A stretch of 43,572 nucleotides of DNA from Accumulibacter sp. (GTDB taxonomy: Bacteria > Pseudomonadota > Gammaproteobacteria > Burkholderiales > Rhodocyclaceae): positions 1-43,572 of the forward strand of contig JAEUOJ010000082.1 of NCBI GenBank assembly GCA_016789495.1, given 5' to 3'. Shown piece by piece: positions 19,158 to 28,189 of this stretch. The notes beneath the pieces are model-generated. The model made no database searches. It was not told the DNA's origin and saw only the letters and a program-made list of their open reading frames with translations. Both the position numbers and the translations under genes were made by a program. Each line of letters begins with the position of its first letter. The first letter of the stretch is position 1.

Positions 19158-19234
19158 GCGCCCGTAGCTCAGCTGGATAGAGTACTTGGCTACGAACCAA
19201 GGGGTCGGGCGTTCGAATCGCTCCGGGCGTGCCA
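19158..19234 (+). tRNA. tRNA-Arg (anticodon ACG)
   Basis: This is a complete 77-base cloverleaf with an encoded CCA end. The anticodon stem CTTGG/CCAAG encloses the loop CTACGAA with anticodon ACG, which reads CGN arginine codons after A34-to-inosine editing. The TTCGAAT T-loop and AGCTCAGCTGGATAGAG D-arm are standard. The acceptor stem pairs GCGCCCG with CGGGCGT, so the terminal pair is G1-U72 rather than the usual G-C, a small oddity. It has its own promoter and terminator. Confidence 0.95.
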
Positions 19235-19252
19235 GCAAGTCGCAAGCATTCA

Positions 19253-19276
19253 AGCCACCTACACGGTGGCTTTTTT
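19253..19276 (+). terminator. Rho-independent terminator after tRNA-Arg
   Basis: AGCCACC (19253-19259) pairs perfectly with GGTGGCT (19265-19271) around a five-base loop and runs straight into six T. It lies 18 bases past the tRNA 3' end. Confidence 0.88.
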
Positions 19277-19515
19277 GCGTCTACTCCCGTCAGTGGCTCC
19301 GTTGGATCGACAGCCATGATGGCCGGGTGGTCGATCGCTTTGCTCCTCAACCCGAGAGTTTGCATCGGAACCAGTCGAGCCGGCATGTGGAAACGGTGCT
19401 TTGGCAAGCGTTCGATCAGGCGCGGAGGTAAAATGTCCAGCGCACGCGCGATGGACCATGCCATGGGGCGGGTCGCGCACGGCAGCGTGCTTTCGACTTG
19501 AATGGGAGATGATGA

Positions 19516-21564
19516 ATGGGCCAAACAGCCACCAGTAACCTTCGCACTGTCGCACTCGTCGGGCACGGTGCCGCCGGCAAGACCACCCTGGCCGAAAGCC
19601 TTCTCGCCGCTACCGGCACCATCGCCACTCGCGGTGTCGTCGAGCGTGGCAACACCGTTTGCGATTTCGATCCGCAGGAGAAGGAATTCGGCCATTCTCT
19701 GAACTCGGCGCTGGTCAGCTTTCCTTGGCAGGATGTGCAGATCCATCTGATCGATACGCCGGGGTTTCCCGATTTTGCCGGCCAGGCGATCAGCGCTCTG
19801 GCCGCCGTCGACACCGCGCTGGTGGTCATCAATGCACAGAACGGCATTGAGTTGTCTACCGACCGCATGATGCGACTGGCAGCGGCGCGCGGTGTCTGCC
19901 GGATGATCGTGATTAACAAGATCGACGCCGAAAACATCAATCTGCCGGCGCTGGTCAGTGAAATCCGCGAGCGTTTCGGGCGCGAATGCATGTTGCTCGA
20001 CTTGCCGGCCAAACACGGTAGCGAGGTTGTCGAACTGCTCGGCCACGACGACGGTGAGAGCGATTTCGAGTCGGTCGCCGCCGCTCATCGCGCGCTGATC
20101 GACCAGATTGTCGAAGAAGACGAAGATCTGTTGGCACGTTACCTGGAGGAAGGCGTCGATCCCAGTCCTGATGAATTGCATCAGCCATTCGAAAAGGCCC
20201 TGCGCGCCGGCCATTTGATTCCCATTCTTTTCGTTTCCGCACGCACCGGCGCCGGTATTCCGCAGCTGCTCGACGTGCTTGCCCGTCTGGCGCCGAATCC
20301 GACCGAAGGCAACCCCCCTCTGTTTTATCGGGGCGAACCGGGTGGCGAAAACGAAGCCTTCGAAGCGGTGCCCGACGCGCAGAAGCATGTGTTGGCGCAT
20401 GTGTTCAAAGTCGTCAGCGATCCATTCATTGGCAAGGTCGGTGTGTTCCGGGTTCATCAGGGAACGGTGCGCAAGGATTCACAGCTTTTTGTCGGCGACA
20501 GCAAGCGGCCTTTCAAGGTCGGCCATATCTACCGCTTGCAAGGCAGGGAATACGTTGAAATGGATGCGTTGCTGCCTGGCGATCTTGGCGCCATCGCCAA
20601 AGTTGAAGAAATTGAGTTCGACAGCGTGTTGCACGATTCCCACGATGAAGACCATATCCACCTCAAGGCGCTCGATTTCCCGCAACCGATGCAGGGTTTG
20701 GCCGTCCATGCCAAACGTAAGGCCGATGAACAGCGCCTGTTCGAAATCCTGCACAAATTGGAAATCGAGGATCCCTGCTTCAAGGTCGAACGCCACCCGA
20801 CGACCAACGAAACGGTAATCCGCGGTATCGGCGAAATGCATCTGCGCGCCAAACTGTCGCGACTCGCCTCGCAGTACAAGCTGGAACTGGACACCAAACC
20901 GCCCCAGATCGCGTATCGCGAGGCGATAACCGGTTCGGCTGAAGGTCATTGCCGCCACAAGAAGCAAAGTGGTGGCGCCGGTCAATTCGGCGAAGTGGCT
21001 TTGCGTGTCGAACCGCTGGAGCGTGGCGCCGGTTTCGAATTCGTCGATATCGTCAAAGGCGGAGTGATCCCCGGGGTGTTCATGGCGGCGGTAGAAAAGG
21101 GCGTCAGACAAGCCCTGGCCGACGGGGTGGTCGCCGGGTTCCCGGTCGAAGATTTGCGCGTCACCGTTCATGATGGCAAATCGCACCCGGTCGACGGCAA
21201 GGATATCGCTTTCTTCACCGCGGCACGCAAGGCGACCGTCGAAGCCATCCGCAATGCCAAGCCGATCATTCTCGAACCGGTGGTCGACATCGAAATTCTC
21301 GCTCCGGAAGCGATGACCGGCGATGTCACTGGCGATCTGTCGAGCAAGCGTGGCCACCTGACCGGCACGCAACCACGCGGCCCAGGAATCATGGCGATCA
21401 CCGGCGAGGTGCCAATGGCCGAGCTCGATGGTTATCAGTCCCGGCTGAAATCGATCACTGGTGGCCAGGGCTCGTACAGCATCGCTTTTTCACACTACGC
21501 GCAAGTGCCGCCAACGGTGCAACAACAGTTGGCTTCCCAACACAAGGTGGTCGAAGAAGAGTAA
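19516..21564 (+). CDS. EF-G-like translational GTPase
   Basis: This is a 682-residue EF-G superfamily GTPase, but not the housekeeping elongation factor G. The domains are a GTPase (P-loop GHGAAGKTT at 16-24, DTPG at 80-83, NKID at 134-137), a domain 2 beta barrel (about 300-380), and EF-G domains III-V. The last contain GIGEMHLRAKL, KKQSGGAGQFGEVALRVEPL, RGHLTGTQPRG and a C-terminal AFSHYAQVP. The P-loop has GAA instead of the canonical IDA, and the RGITI switch-I motif is replaced by FGHSLNSAL, as in the EF-G-like/FusA2 subgroup. Its role is unclear: a ribosome-associated factor used under particular conditions is a reasonable inference. plsB follows after 31 bases. Confidence 0.88.
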   Translation: MGQTATSNLRTVALVGHGAAGKTTLAESLLAATGTIATRGVVERGNTVCDFDPQEKEFGHSLNSALVSFPWQDVQIHLIDTPGFPDFAGQAISALAAVDTALVVINAQNGIELSTDRMMRLAAARGVCRMIVINKIDAENINLPALVSEIRERFGRECMLLDLPAKHGSEVVELLGHDDGESDFESVAAAHRALIDQIVEEDEDLLARYLEEGVDPSPDELHQPFEKALRAGHLIPILFVSARTGAGIPQLLDVLARLAPNPTEGNPPLFYRGEPGGENEAFEAVPDAQKHVLAHVFKVVSDPFIGKVGVFRVHQGTVRKDSQLFVGDSKRPFKVGHIYRLQGREYVEMDALLPGDLGAIAKVEEIEFDSVLHDSHDEDHIHLKALDFPQPMQGLAVHAKRKADEQRLFEILHKLEIEDPCFKVERHPTTNETVIRGIGEMHLRAKLSRLASQYKLELDTKPPQIAYREAITGSAEGHCRHKKQSGGAGQFGEVALRVEPLERGAGFEFVDIVKGGVIPGVFMAAVEKGVRQALADGVVAGFPVEDLRVTVHDGKSHPVDGKDIAFFTAARKATVEAIRNAKPIILEPVVDIEILAPEAMTGDVTGDLSSKRGHLTGTQPRGPGIMAITGEVPMAELDGYQSRLKSITGGQGSYSIAFSHYAQVPPTVQQQLASQHKVVEEE

Positions 21565-21595
21565 AACTTCGCCGACACGCGCGAGCAGCCGCAGG

Positions 21596-24076
21596 ATGGC
21601 CGGCTGGTTCGACCCTTCCGGTTGGGTTTTCCCGATTGCCCGACGCCTGCTTTATGGCTGGGTGCGGACGACGGTTTTCCCGGCGAATGCCGCCGAGCTT
21701 GACGTCGACCCGGGCAAGCCGGTCTGCTATGTGCTGCAGGATCGACACTTTTCGAACACCCTGCTGCTTGCCGAGGAAACGCGGCGAGCCGGCTTGCCAC
21801 TCGCTGAAACGCCGCTGGAAGACGACCGACGGCGCTTGCTGCCACGATCATTCTTTTTTCTGCACCGCGAACGCGAGTTGCTGGATCGCCCGTCCGAGGC
21901 GATCCGCCATTCGCCGCTGCTTGTCAATCTGGTCCGCCAAGGACTTGCCGACCCGCTACTCGAGGTGCAACTGGTGCCGGTGGTGGTTTTGTGGGGCCGC
22001 GCGCCGCGCCAACAGGATTCGATCCTCAAGGCGCTGTTTTCGGAAAACTGGCGGCCACCGGGCGCATGGCGACAACTGTTGAGAATCATCCTGCACGGCC
22101 GTAACGTGCTGGTACGCTACAACCGGCCGATTTCACTGCGCGGTTTGCTGCAAGAGGGCATCGGCGAGGAGCAGGCGATTCGTAAACTGTCGCGGGTGTT
22201 GCGAGTGCATTTTCGCCGACAGCGCGAAATGGCGATCGGTCCCGATCTGTCGCACCGCCACACGCAGGTCGACGATGTGCTGGCCGCCGAGCGGGTGCGG
22301 GCGGCGATTGCCGTCGAAGCGCAAACTCACGGCATTGACATCGACGAAGCGCGGACTCGTGCTCGCCGCCACGCACTGGAGATCGTCTCCGATTACTCCT
22401 ACGGTGTGCTACGCGCACTCGAGCTGCTGCTCAACTGGTTATGGACGCGGTTGTACGACGGCATTGCGACGCACAACATCGATGTGGTGACACGCATCGC
22501 GCCCGGTAACGAGATCGTCTACATCCCCTGCCACCGCAGTCACATCGATTATCTGCTGTTGTCCTACCTGATTCACCGCCACGGCTTGACGCCGCCGCAC
22601 ATCGCCGCCGGCAGCAATCTCAATCTGCCCTTGGTCGGCCCGCTGCTGCGCCATGGCGGCGCTTTCTTTTTGCGCCGCAGTTTCAAAGGCGAGGCTTTGT
22701 ATGCGGCAGTGTTCGACGAATACCTGCACCTGATGCTAAGCCGAGGTTTTCCGATCGAATACTTCATCGAAGGCGGCCGTAGTCGCAGCGGCCGGATGTT
22801 GCCACCGAAGGCAGGCATCCTCGGAATGACCATCAACAGTTTCGTCCGCGCGCATCGGCGACCACTGGTGTTCGTGCCGGTGTATATCGGCTACGAAAAA
22901 CTGCTCGAAGGCAAAACCTATCTCGGCGAACTAGCCGGCAAGCCGAAGCAGCGCGAATCGCTGTTGGCCCTGCTCAAGACCGTACGCCAGCTCAAACGGG
23001 TCTTTGGTCAGGTACACGTCAACTTCGGCCAACCCCTGCCGCTGGCCGATTTTCTGGACCGCCAGCATGCCGGCTGGCAAACGACGGACATTACGGGCCA
23101 TGAGTCAGCGGATTGGTCTCGCTTGACCACCCGTCGGGCGGCTGTCGAACTGGCTACCCGGATCAACGAAGCAGCAGTGCTCAATCCGATCAACCTGATC
23201 GCCCTGACGTTGCTGGCGACACCCAAACACACCGCCGACGAACGGTCGCTGCACCGGCTGCTCGAGCATTATCTAGCGTTGGTCCGGGAGACGCCTTATG
23301 CCGCGAATACCATTTCATGCCCGTTGCCCGCCAATGAAATCGTCGCCTATGCCGAGCGGCTGGCCGTCGTCGAACGTTTTCGTGATCCGCTGGGTGACCT
23401 GATCCGTATTTCCGAGCAGCAGGCACCCCTGTTGGCCTACTTCCGCAACAATGTTCTGCACCTGTTTGCCGTGCCGGCGGTGATTGCCTGTCTACTCAGC
23501 CATAACAGCCGCCTGGATCCGCAACGGATGAACCAAGCCGTCGCTGGCATTTGCCTACTCATGCGCGCTGAACTTTTTTTGCGTTGGACAGGAGAGCAGT
23601 TGCCAACGGTGATCGAGACGGTCACCGGCGTATTGCTGGCGCGTGGGCTGCTTAGACGATCGGCACGTTCCGCCCGACTGGCCGCTCCCGAACCGATCAG
23701 CCGTGAATTCGCTGAATTGCGGCTGATCGGTGAAACGGTTCGTCCAATGCTCGAACGCCACTTTCTGACCCTGGCGCTGTTACATCGTCATGGGAGCGGT
23801 CAGGTTACCCGTCAGACACTGGAAATCGATTGCCTGCAGCTAGCGCAACGACTGTCGTTGCTCTACGAATTCAACTCGTCGGAGTTTCCCGACCAAGCCA
23901 CTTTTTCGGCTTTCATCAGCAGTCTGATCGACGCCGAGGTACTGGATCAGGACATGCAGGGCCGGCTGCATTTCGACGAGCGGCTGACAGTCACGCTGGA
24001 GCATGCCGAACTGGTTCTTTCCGCGGAAGCCCGGCAAGCGATCCGCCGGGTGACGCGAGCCGCTCCGGCCGGCTGA
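21596..24076 (+). CDS. plsB: Glycerol-3-phosphate 1-O-acyltransferase PlsB
   Basis: PlsB transfers an acyl chain from acyl-CoA or acyl-ACP to position 1 of sn-glycerol-3-phosphate, the first step of phospholipid synthesis, at the inner membrane. The 826-residue product is close to the length of E. coli PlsB. It has the acyltransferase HX4D motif HRSHID (His313-Asp318) and the downstream blocks GGAFFLRRSF, FIEGGRSRSGRMLPPK and VFVPVYIGYEKLLEG, which form the four conserved acyltransferase blocks. I use the ATG at 21596 (MAGWFDPSGW), 31 bases after the EF-G-like gene; an upstream in-frame start would overlap that gene. Probably one transcript with it. Confidence 0.93.
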   Translation: MAGWFDPSGWVFPIARRLLYGWVRTTVFPANAAELDVDPGKPVCYVLQDRHFSNTLLLAEETRRAGLPLAETPLEDDRRRLLPRSFFFLHRERELLDRPSEAIRHSPLLVNLVRQGLADPLLEVQLVPVVVLWGRAPRQQDSILKALFSENWRPPGAWRQLLRIILHGRNVLVRYNRPISLRGLLQEGIGEEQAIRKLSRVLRVHFRRQREMAIGPDLSHRHTQVDDVLAAERVRAAIAVEAQTHGIDIDEARTRARRHALEIVSDYSYGVLRALELLLNWLWTRLYDGIATHNIDVVTRIAPGNEIVYIPCHRSHIDYLLLSYLIHRHGLTPPHIAAGSNLNLPLVGPLLRHGGAFFLRRSFKGEALYAAVFDEYLHLMLSRGFPIEYFIEGGRSRSGRMLPPKAGILGMTINSFVRAHRRPLVFVPVYIGYEKLLEGKTYLGELAGKPKQRESLLALLKTVRQLKRVFGQVHVNFGQPLPLADFLDRQHAGWQTTDITGHESADWSRLTTRRAAVELATRINEAAVLNPINLIALTLLATPKHTADERSLHRLLEHYLALVRETPYAANTISCPLPANEIVAYAERLAVVERFRDPLGDLIRISEQQAPLLAYFRNNVLHLFAVPAVIACLLSHNSRLDPQRMNQAVAGICLLMRAELFLRWTGEQLPTVIETVTGVLLARGLLRRSARSARLAAPEPISREFAELRLIGETVRPMLERHFLTLALLHRHGSGQVTRQTLEIDCLQLAQRLSLLYEFNSSEFPDQATFSAFISSLIDAEVLDQDMQGRLHFDERLTVTLEHAELVLSAEARQAIRRVTRAAPAG

Positions 24077-24147
24077 GTACGCTTTTCCAGCCAGGCGGCG
24101 GAAGCGGGTCGCGTCGGCGAATACCGACTACAACCCGCCGGAATCGC

Positions 24148-24855
24148 TCAGACGCGCCCTCCCGAACCGCGGCGCACGGCTTGTTCGAGACGTTGTTTCT
24201 CGGCGTAGACCTTATTGGCGTACTCCTGCTCCGGGTCGTCGAACGCTCCGCCGTAGTGTTGCAGGCCAGCCGTCAGGCTACCCCGCCAGCGGATCGCCTC
24301 TTCGAGAACCTGCACACCGACCTGGATATTGGTCACCGGATCGATGAAGGGCTGGTCGCCCGCGCCGTGGGGCACTTTATCCAGATGGATCCCGGGGATG
24401 ACCTGCATCAAGCCCTTGGCACCGCTGACGCTCTCGGCGAACGGATTGAAGCGGGACTCGATGCCGATCATGGCTATGATCAGCAGCGGGTCGAGTTGAT
24501 GCTCGCGCGCAACGGCCTGCGCGGCGCGAAAGACGGGAACCAGGGCTTCCGGTGCCACCTTGTAGCGCCGCGAAACGAAGTCCAACGCGCGCTCCATGCG
24601 CGGAGTCAGCGTTTCCGATTTCTGCGGGGCGATGAGTGGACCCGTCGAAAACTCGTCTATCGTCGGTTCGGGCAGTTCCGCACGGGCTTCGACATCGACG
24701 TCCACTTTTTCGGCAAATACACCCATCTGCGAGGATGGTTTGATCGACCCCACCAGGAGCATCAGCCCGACGATGATGAGGGGATATTGAACGAAACTGA
24801 AAGTGACGTCATTACGACGTCCACTGATCATTTTTATAGAAGCTGCTGTTGACAT
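24148..24855 (-). CDS. Membrane-anchored lytic transglycosylase (SLT domain)
   Basis: This enzyme would cleave the beta-1,4 bond between MurNAc and GlcNAc in peptidoglycan, leaving a 1,6-anhydro end. The 235-residue product has an N-terminal membrane segment (about residues 22-40), a linker, and a C-terminal SLT/goose-lysozyme-like domain. The catalytic Glu is at about residue 133 (IGIESRFNPFAES), followed by the typical SGAKGLMQVIP and LQHYGG motifs. The ATG at 24853-24855 has a strong GGAGAG ribosome site. It is convergent with plsB and stands alone, so its specific task is unknown. Confidence 0.87.
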   Translation of the reverse strand: MSTAASIKMISGRRNDVTFSFVQYPLIIVGLMLLVGSIKPSSQMGVFAEKVDVDVEARAELPEPTIDEFSTGPLIAPQKSETLTPRMERALDFVSRRYKVAPEALVPVFRAAQAVAREHQLDPLLIIAMIGIESRFNPFAESVSGAKGLMQVIPGIHLDKVPHGAGDQPFIDPVTNIQVGVQVLEEAIRWRGSLTAGLQHYGGAFDDPEQEYANKVYAEKQRLEQAVRRGSGGRV

Positions 24856-25630
24856 GCTCTCTCCTTCACTTTGGTCGCCTGGCCAATGAAACCGAACCGA
24901 CGAGGGACGTAACAGGCGGATGCAAGGCCTCGATTGCCTGGGTTATGCCTACCCCGAGACCAGAACTCTGATCGCACATGACAGTCAGCGAACAGAGCAT
25001 AAAGTATGCAAATGACAATCTGCGATACGTTTGATTGCAACTGGAGCGAACGCAGTCTATTGATTAATCTCGAATTGGTCAACCAGAAGAAAATTTATGC
25101 CCCAAATTTTCCTGTATGCCGGCTGATTTTCGCATCGAGAAACTGCAAATATCAGACGCTTGCGACATCTTTTGGATGAAGCTCGTGAAGCCGCTTTACT
25201 GCTGATGGAAATCCCGAAAATCGCGCTTGGCAAGCCGATTCAAGTCTGTCAAGGTGGTCATTTTCGCCAACCGACCGCGCTTGGCGGAAGTTGCACGGTG
25301 GGTCGTCAGGAAGGAGTGCAGCCATTGTGCTCGCGTCTGCCCAAACGTTGGAGGGACAAGTCGGGCCAGAACCTGTTTGCTGGCTGGAGCGCCCGGAAAT
25401 CAGCCTGGTGAATAGGAGATGGGCTATTTTTGAGAAAGGTGGCGTGACATGCCCGGACGACAACCCATCCGTCTACCGCCAGCCAGGCGCGACATGCAGC
25501 GGCGAACCGGGAGAAAAGCCAGGCGACGGTGCGAACAAAGGGTCGATTTGTCGTTTGTCGGCCTCAAAAAACCAGGTGTCTCAAAAAAATTACAAAACTC
25601 CACCACGGCGACAATTCCGCATTGCGTGTC
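24856..25630. other. Long intergenic region without a recognisable gene
   Basis: About 840 bases separate the lytic transglycosylase from the hemerythrin gene. The part nearest 24860-25100 is AT-richer and should contain the transglycosylase promoter. Open frames between 25150 and 25700 overlap on both strands, lack ribosome sites and show no family motif, so I do not call them genes. A decayed insertion is possible but not shown. Confidence 0.4.
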
Positions 25631-25672
25631 ACTTTGATTTGAATTACCTTGAGATTTTTACTTTGATTCGAA
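25631..25672 (+). promoter_or_regulatory. Direct-repeat operator-like sites before the hemerythrin gene
   Basis: ACTTTGATTTGAA (25631-25643) and ACTTTGATTCGAA (25660-25672) match at 12 of 13 bases and lie 29 bases apart, ending 21 bases before the start codon. Each contains TTGAT, the FNR half-site, but the inverted ATCAA half is missing, so FNR binding is not supported. A regulator binding direct repeats is a plausible inference. Confidence 0.35.
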
Positions 25673-25693
25673 CCACTCGGACGGAGAAACGGA

Positions 25694-26827
25694 ATGGAAG
25701 CGTTTAGCTGGAATCAATGCTACGTTACCGGCCTGACCACCGTCGATAAGCAGCATCGTCATCTGGTCAATCTCCTGAATGGCTTGGGCGAGTTGCTGAT
25801 GCAGACGCACGAGCCGGCGACCAAGGCGCTGGAAGAAATTTTCCAGCAACTGGCCAGCTACGCCCAGTATCACTTCCAGGAAGAAGAGAAATTGATGAAC
25901 GAACACCAACTCGATCATCAATTGACCTCGTCGCATCTCGTCGATCACCAACGCTTCATTCAGGAAGTGCTCCAGCTACGCCATAGCATGCTCGCCTCGC
26001 CTGGCGAAGAATCTCGTCGGCTGTTGCATTTTCTGTGCGACTGGCTGACGTACCACATTCTCGGCAGCGACCAGATCATGGCCCGGGCGATTGCGGCGAA
26101 AACCTCCGGAAACTTCGACGAGCAAGCAACGCACGTGCTGGTGACAAGACACCACGATCTAGCCACCGAAATGCTGCTGAAGGCTCTGGATCGCCTGTTC
26201 AAGAAGATGTCCGAGCGCAATTTGATGCTTTACGAGCTCAATCAAACACTGGAGTCACGTGTCGAGGAACGAACTCGCGAGCTGCTCCAGGCGAATCAAC
26301 GCCTGGCAACGATCGCGATGACCGACAGTCTGACGGGCCTGCCGAACCGGCGGCAGGCGATGATCACTTTTCGCCTGGTCTGGAACGATGCGCTCGTACA
26401 GCGCCAGCCATTATCCTGCATGGTGATCGATGCCGACGATTTCAAGACGATCAACGACACCTATGGACACGACGCTGGGGATGAAGTGCTCTGACAACTG
26501 TCCTACCGTCTGGCCAGCGCGGTGCGCACTGATGATCACGTTTTTCGGCTTGGTGGTGACGAATTCATGGTGCTCTGCAGCAACACCCCACTGACCGGCG
26601 CGCTGGTGCTCGCCGAAAAAATCCTGGCCGATATCCGTGATTTGCAGGTCAAGGCGAACAGCGGCATCTGGCAGGGCAGCGTCAGCATCGGCGTCGCGGT
26701 TCCCGGTCAATCCACGCACAGCTTCGAGGAATTGTTCAAATTGGCCGACGAAAGCGTCTATCTGGCCAAACGCAAGGGACGCAACTGCGTGGCCACCGTC
26801 TGTGAAAGGCCCACTGCCCAGCGTTGA
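25694..26827 (+). pseudogene. Bacteriohemerythrin-GGDEF protein interrupted by in-frame TGA
   Basis: The protein would join an O2- or redox-sensing hemerythrin domain to a diguanylate cyclase that makes c-di-GMP. The hemerythrin part has all seven expected iron ligands (His21, His60, Glu64, His81, His85, His121, Asp126). A helical linker (about residues 150-205) and the GGDEF start (MTDSLTGLPNRRQAM) follow. At codon 267 (26492-26494) the frame reads TGA where a CGA Arg codon is likely, then stays open for 110 more codons. These include the inhibitory site RTDD and an intact LGGDEF motif (Gly287-Phe291). A ribosome site (GGAG) precedes the ATG at 25694. The short product would sense but lack the catalytic GGDEF loop. 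A nonsense mutation, a sequencing error or read-through are the options. Confidence 0.85.
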
Positions 26828-26896
26828 TCGTGCGTCGGGCATCGTGCTGGAGCCCGCGCGCCGCTCAGTCGCTATCTGACGAAAATACTCCGCCGG

Positions 26897-28189
26897 CTAT
26901 TCACGGATTTTTGCCAGGCAGTTGCGATAGCGCTCCTCGACGCGCCGCGCGAACCATTCGGTGGTCAGCCTGCGGACGATTTTCGGGCTTTTCAAGTCGA
27001 TTCGCGGAATCAATTCGCGCGGTTGCCGTTCGCCTTGCGCATCGGCCAGAGCGTAGAGCCGTTGATAGAGCGTGCTCTGCTCGAATGATAAGGTCTTTTC
27101 CAGCTTCAAATCACGCAGGATCGCCGATTCATCGAGATCCAGACGCGGTCGGAGCACCAGAATCGCCCGCAGTGTTTCGCTGCTCTCCGGCGCGACGGTG
27201 CCATCGGCATAGCGCAGCAGATCGCCGTCCAGCGTCAGTGGCCGACCACTGAGACGGGAAACCGCTTGCTGAAAAGCGGCGTTACGGCTGCTGTAACGGC
27301 CGGCGTTGAAATCGGCGAAACGATAAAGCATCTTGCTGTAGCTGCTCCGGTAGTCGAGCAGGTTGGCGATACCGAAATACACTCCACCACGACGGGTGAA
27401 CACTTCGTCGCGGAGGCTGCCTTGCCGCGGATACGGGTACGGCTTCAGACGGGAATGCTCTTCGGCAAAAGTGATGCTCACCTGCATCGGCCCGCCGGTA
27501 CGCACCGGGTTGTAACCGCTCAACAGCGTCTTGCCGAGCGGCAATTCGGAGATCATGTCCTGGTAGAGGATGTTCACTTCATTTTCGGTGCGCAGCGCAT
27601 CGATGCGCGCCTTGTAACTGCGTCCGTCGGGCGACGATTTTTCGAGCGCCACATCGAGCGCCAGCTTTGGAATGCCATAGCGTTCGCGCCGCGTCTCGAT
27701 TTCCCGCCAGACGATCTTCGACAAGCCGGCAACCGCCGGATTGCTCTGGAACGTCGATTCCTGCTCGATGATCGCGATAGTGGCGCAGACGTTTTCCGGC
27801 AGCAGACGGATTGGCAAGGTGACGAACGCGGCGTGGATGTCGGCGACCCACGCGCCGCGGTTGCTGACGTACGCCGGCAACAGACGGTCGATCAGTTCTC
27901 GTCCGGCGCGTTCGCCAAGCACCGGCGCCGATGGAATCGCCGGCGAAGGTACGGGCGCCGGCAGCGGAGTGACCGGTGGTACATAAACCGGCGGCTGCGG
28001 TCGCGGCGTTTCTGGCTTCGGGAGCGGGGCCGGCGGCGGCGCGGGTCTGGGGATGGGCGTTGACCGTTGCCCGGGAACCGGTCGTGACTCGTACGAACCA
28101 TCGGTGGCGCAACCGGTCAGCATCGTCAGCAGCGCCAGTAGACTTACCCAGATAGACCGGCCCGTGTCTGAGCGCATTAGCATGTTCAT
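26897..28189 (-). CDS. DUF1615 family lipoprotein
   Basis: This 430-residue lipoprotein has a signal sequence ending in the lipobox LTGC (Cys at about residue 27). A long Pro-rich linker (about residues 35-90) is likely to span the periplasm. The C-terminal domain matches my memory of DUF1615, with IAIIEQESTFQSNPAVAGLS, GPMQVSITFAEEH and RRGGVYFGIANLLDY. The Glu in EQES and the GPMQV segment recall lysozyme-like transglycosylase folds, so a peptidoglycan-related role is possible but unproven. Its ATG overlaps the ggt stop by four bases, so it is co-translated with gamma-glutamyltransferase. Confidence 0.82.
   Translation of the reverse strand: MNMLMRSDTGRSIWVSLLALLTMLTGCATDGSYESRPVPGQRSTPIPRPAPPPAPLPKPETPRPQPPVYVPPVTPLPAPVPSPAIPSAPVLGERAGRELIDRLLPAYVSNRGAWVADIHAAFVTLPIRLLPENVCATIAIIEQESTFQSNPAVAGLSKIVWREIETRRERYGIPKLALDVALEKSSPDGRSYKARIDALRTENEVNILYQDMISELPLGKTLLSGYNPVRTGGPMQVSITFAEEHSRLKPYPYPRQGSLRDEVFTRRGGVYFGIANLLDYRSSYSKMLYRFADFNAGRYSSRNAAFQQAVSRLSGRPLTLDGDLLRYADGTVAPESSETLRAILVLRPRLDLDESAILRDLKLEKTLSFEQSTLYQRLYALADAQGERQPRELIPRIDLKSPKIVRRLTTEWFARRVEERYRNCLAKIRE

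Noticed and set aside
18942-19253. Minus-strand open frame containing PERFERPTPWFVAKYSIQL
   Set aside because: This is the well-known false protein produced by translating the antisense strand of a tRNA gene (here tRNA-Arg at 19158-19234).
19234-19515. tRNA-associated integration site
   Set aside because: The tRNA is followed at once by its own terminator and then housekeeping-type genes; no integrase or repeat of the tRNA 3' end was seen.
19099-20457. 452-residue minus-strand open frame ending with GAIRTPDPLVRSQVLYPAEL
   Set aside because: It is antisense to the EF-G-like gene and ends across the tRNA; the C-terminal part is again a tRNA-antisense artefact and the rest has no family motif.
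25152-25707. Overlapping open frames on both strands before the hemerythrin gene
   Set aside because: No ribosome sites, no motifs and mutual overlap; treated as non-coding or debris.
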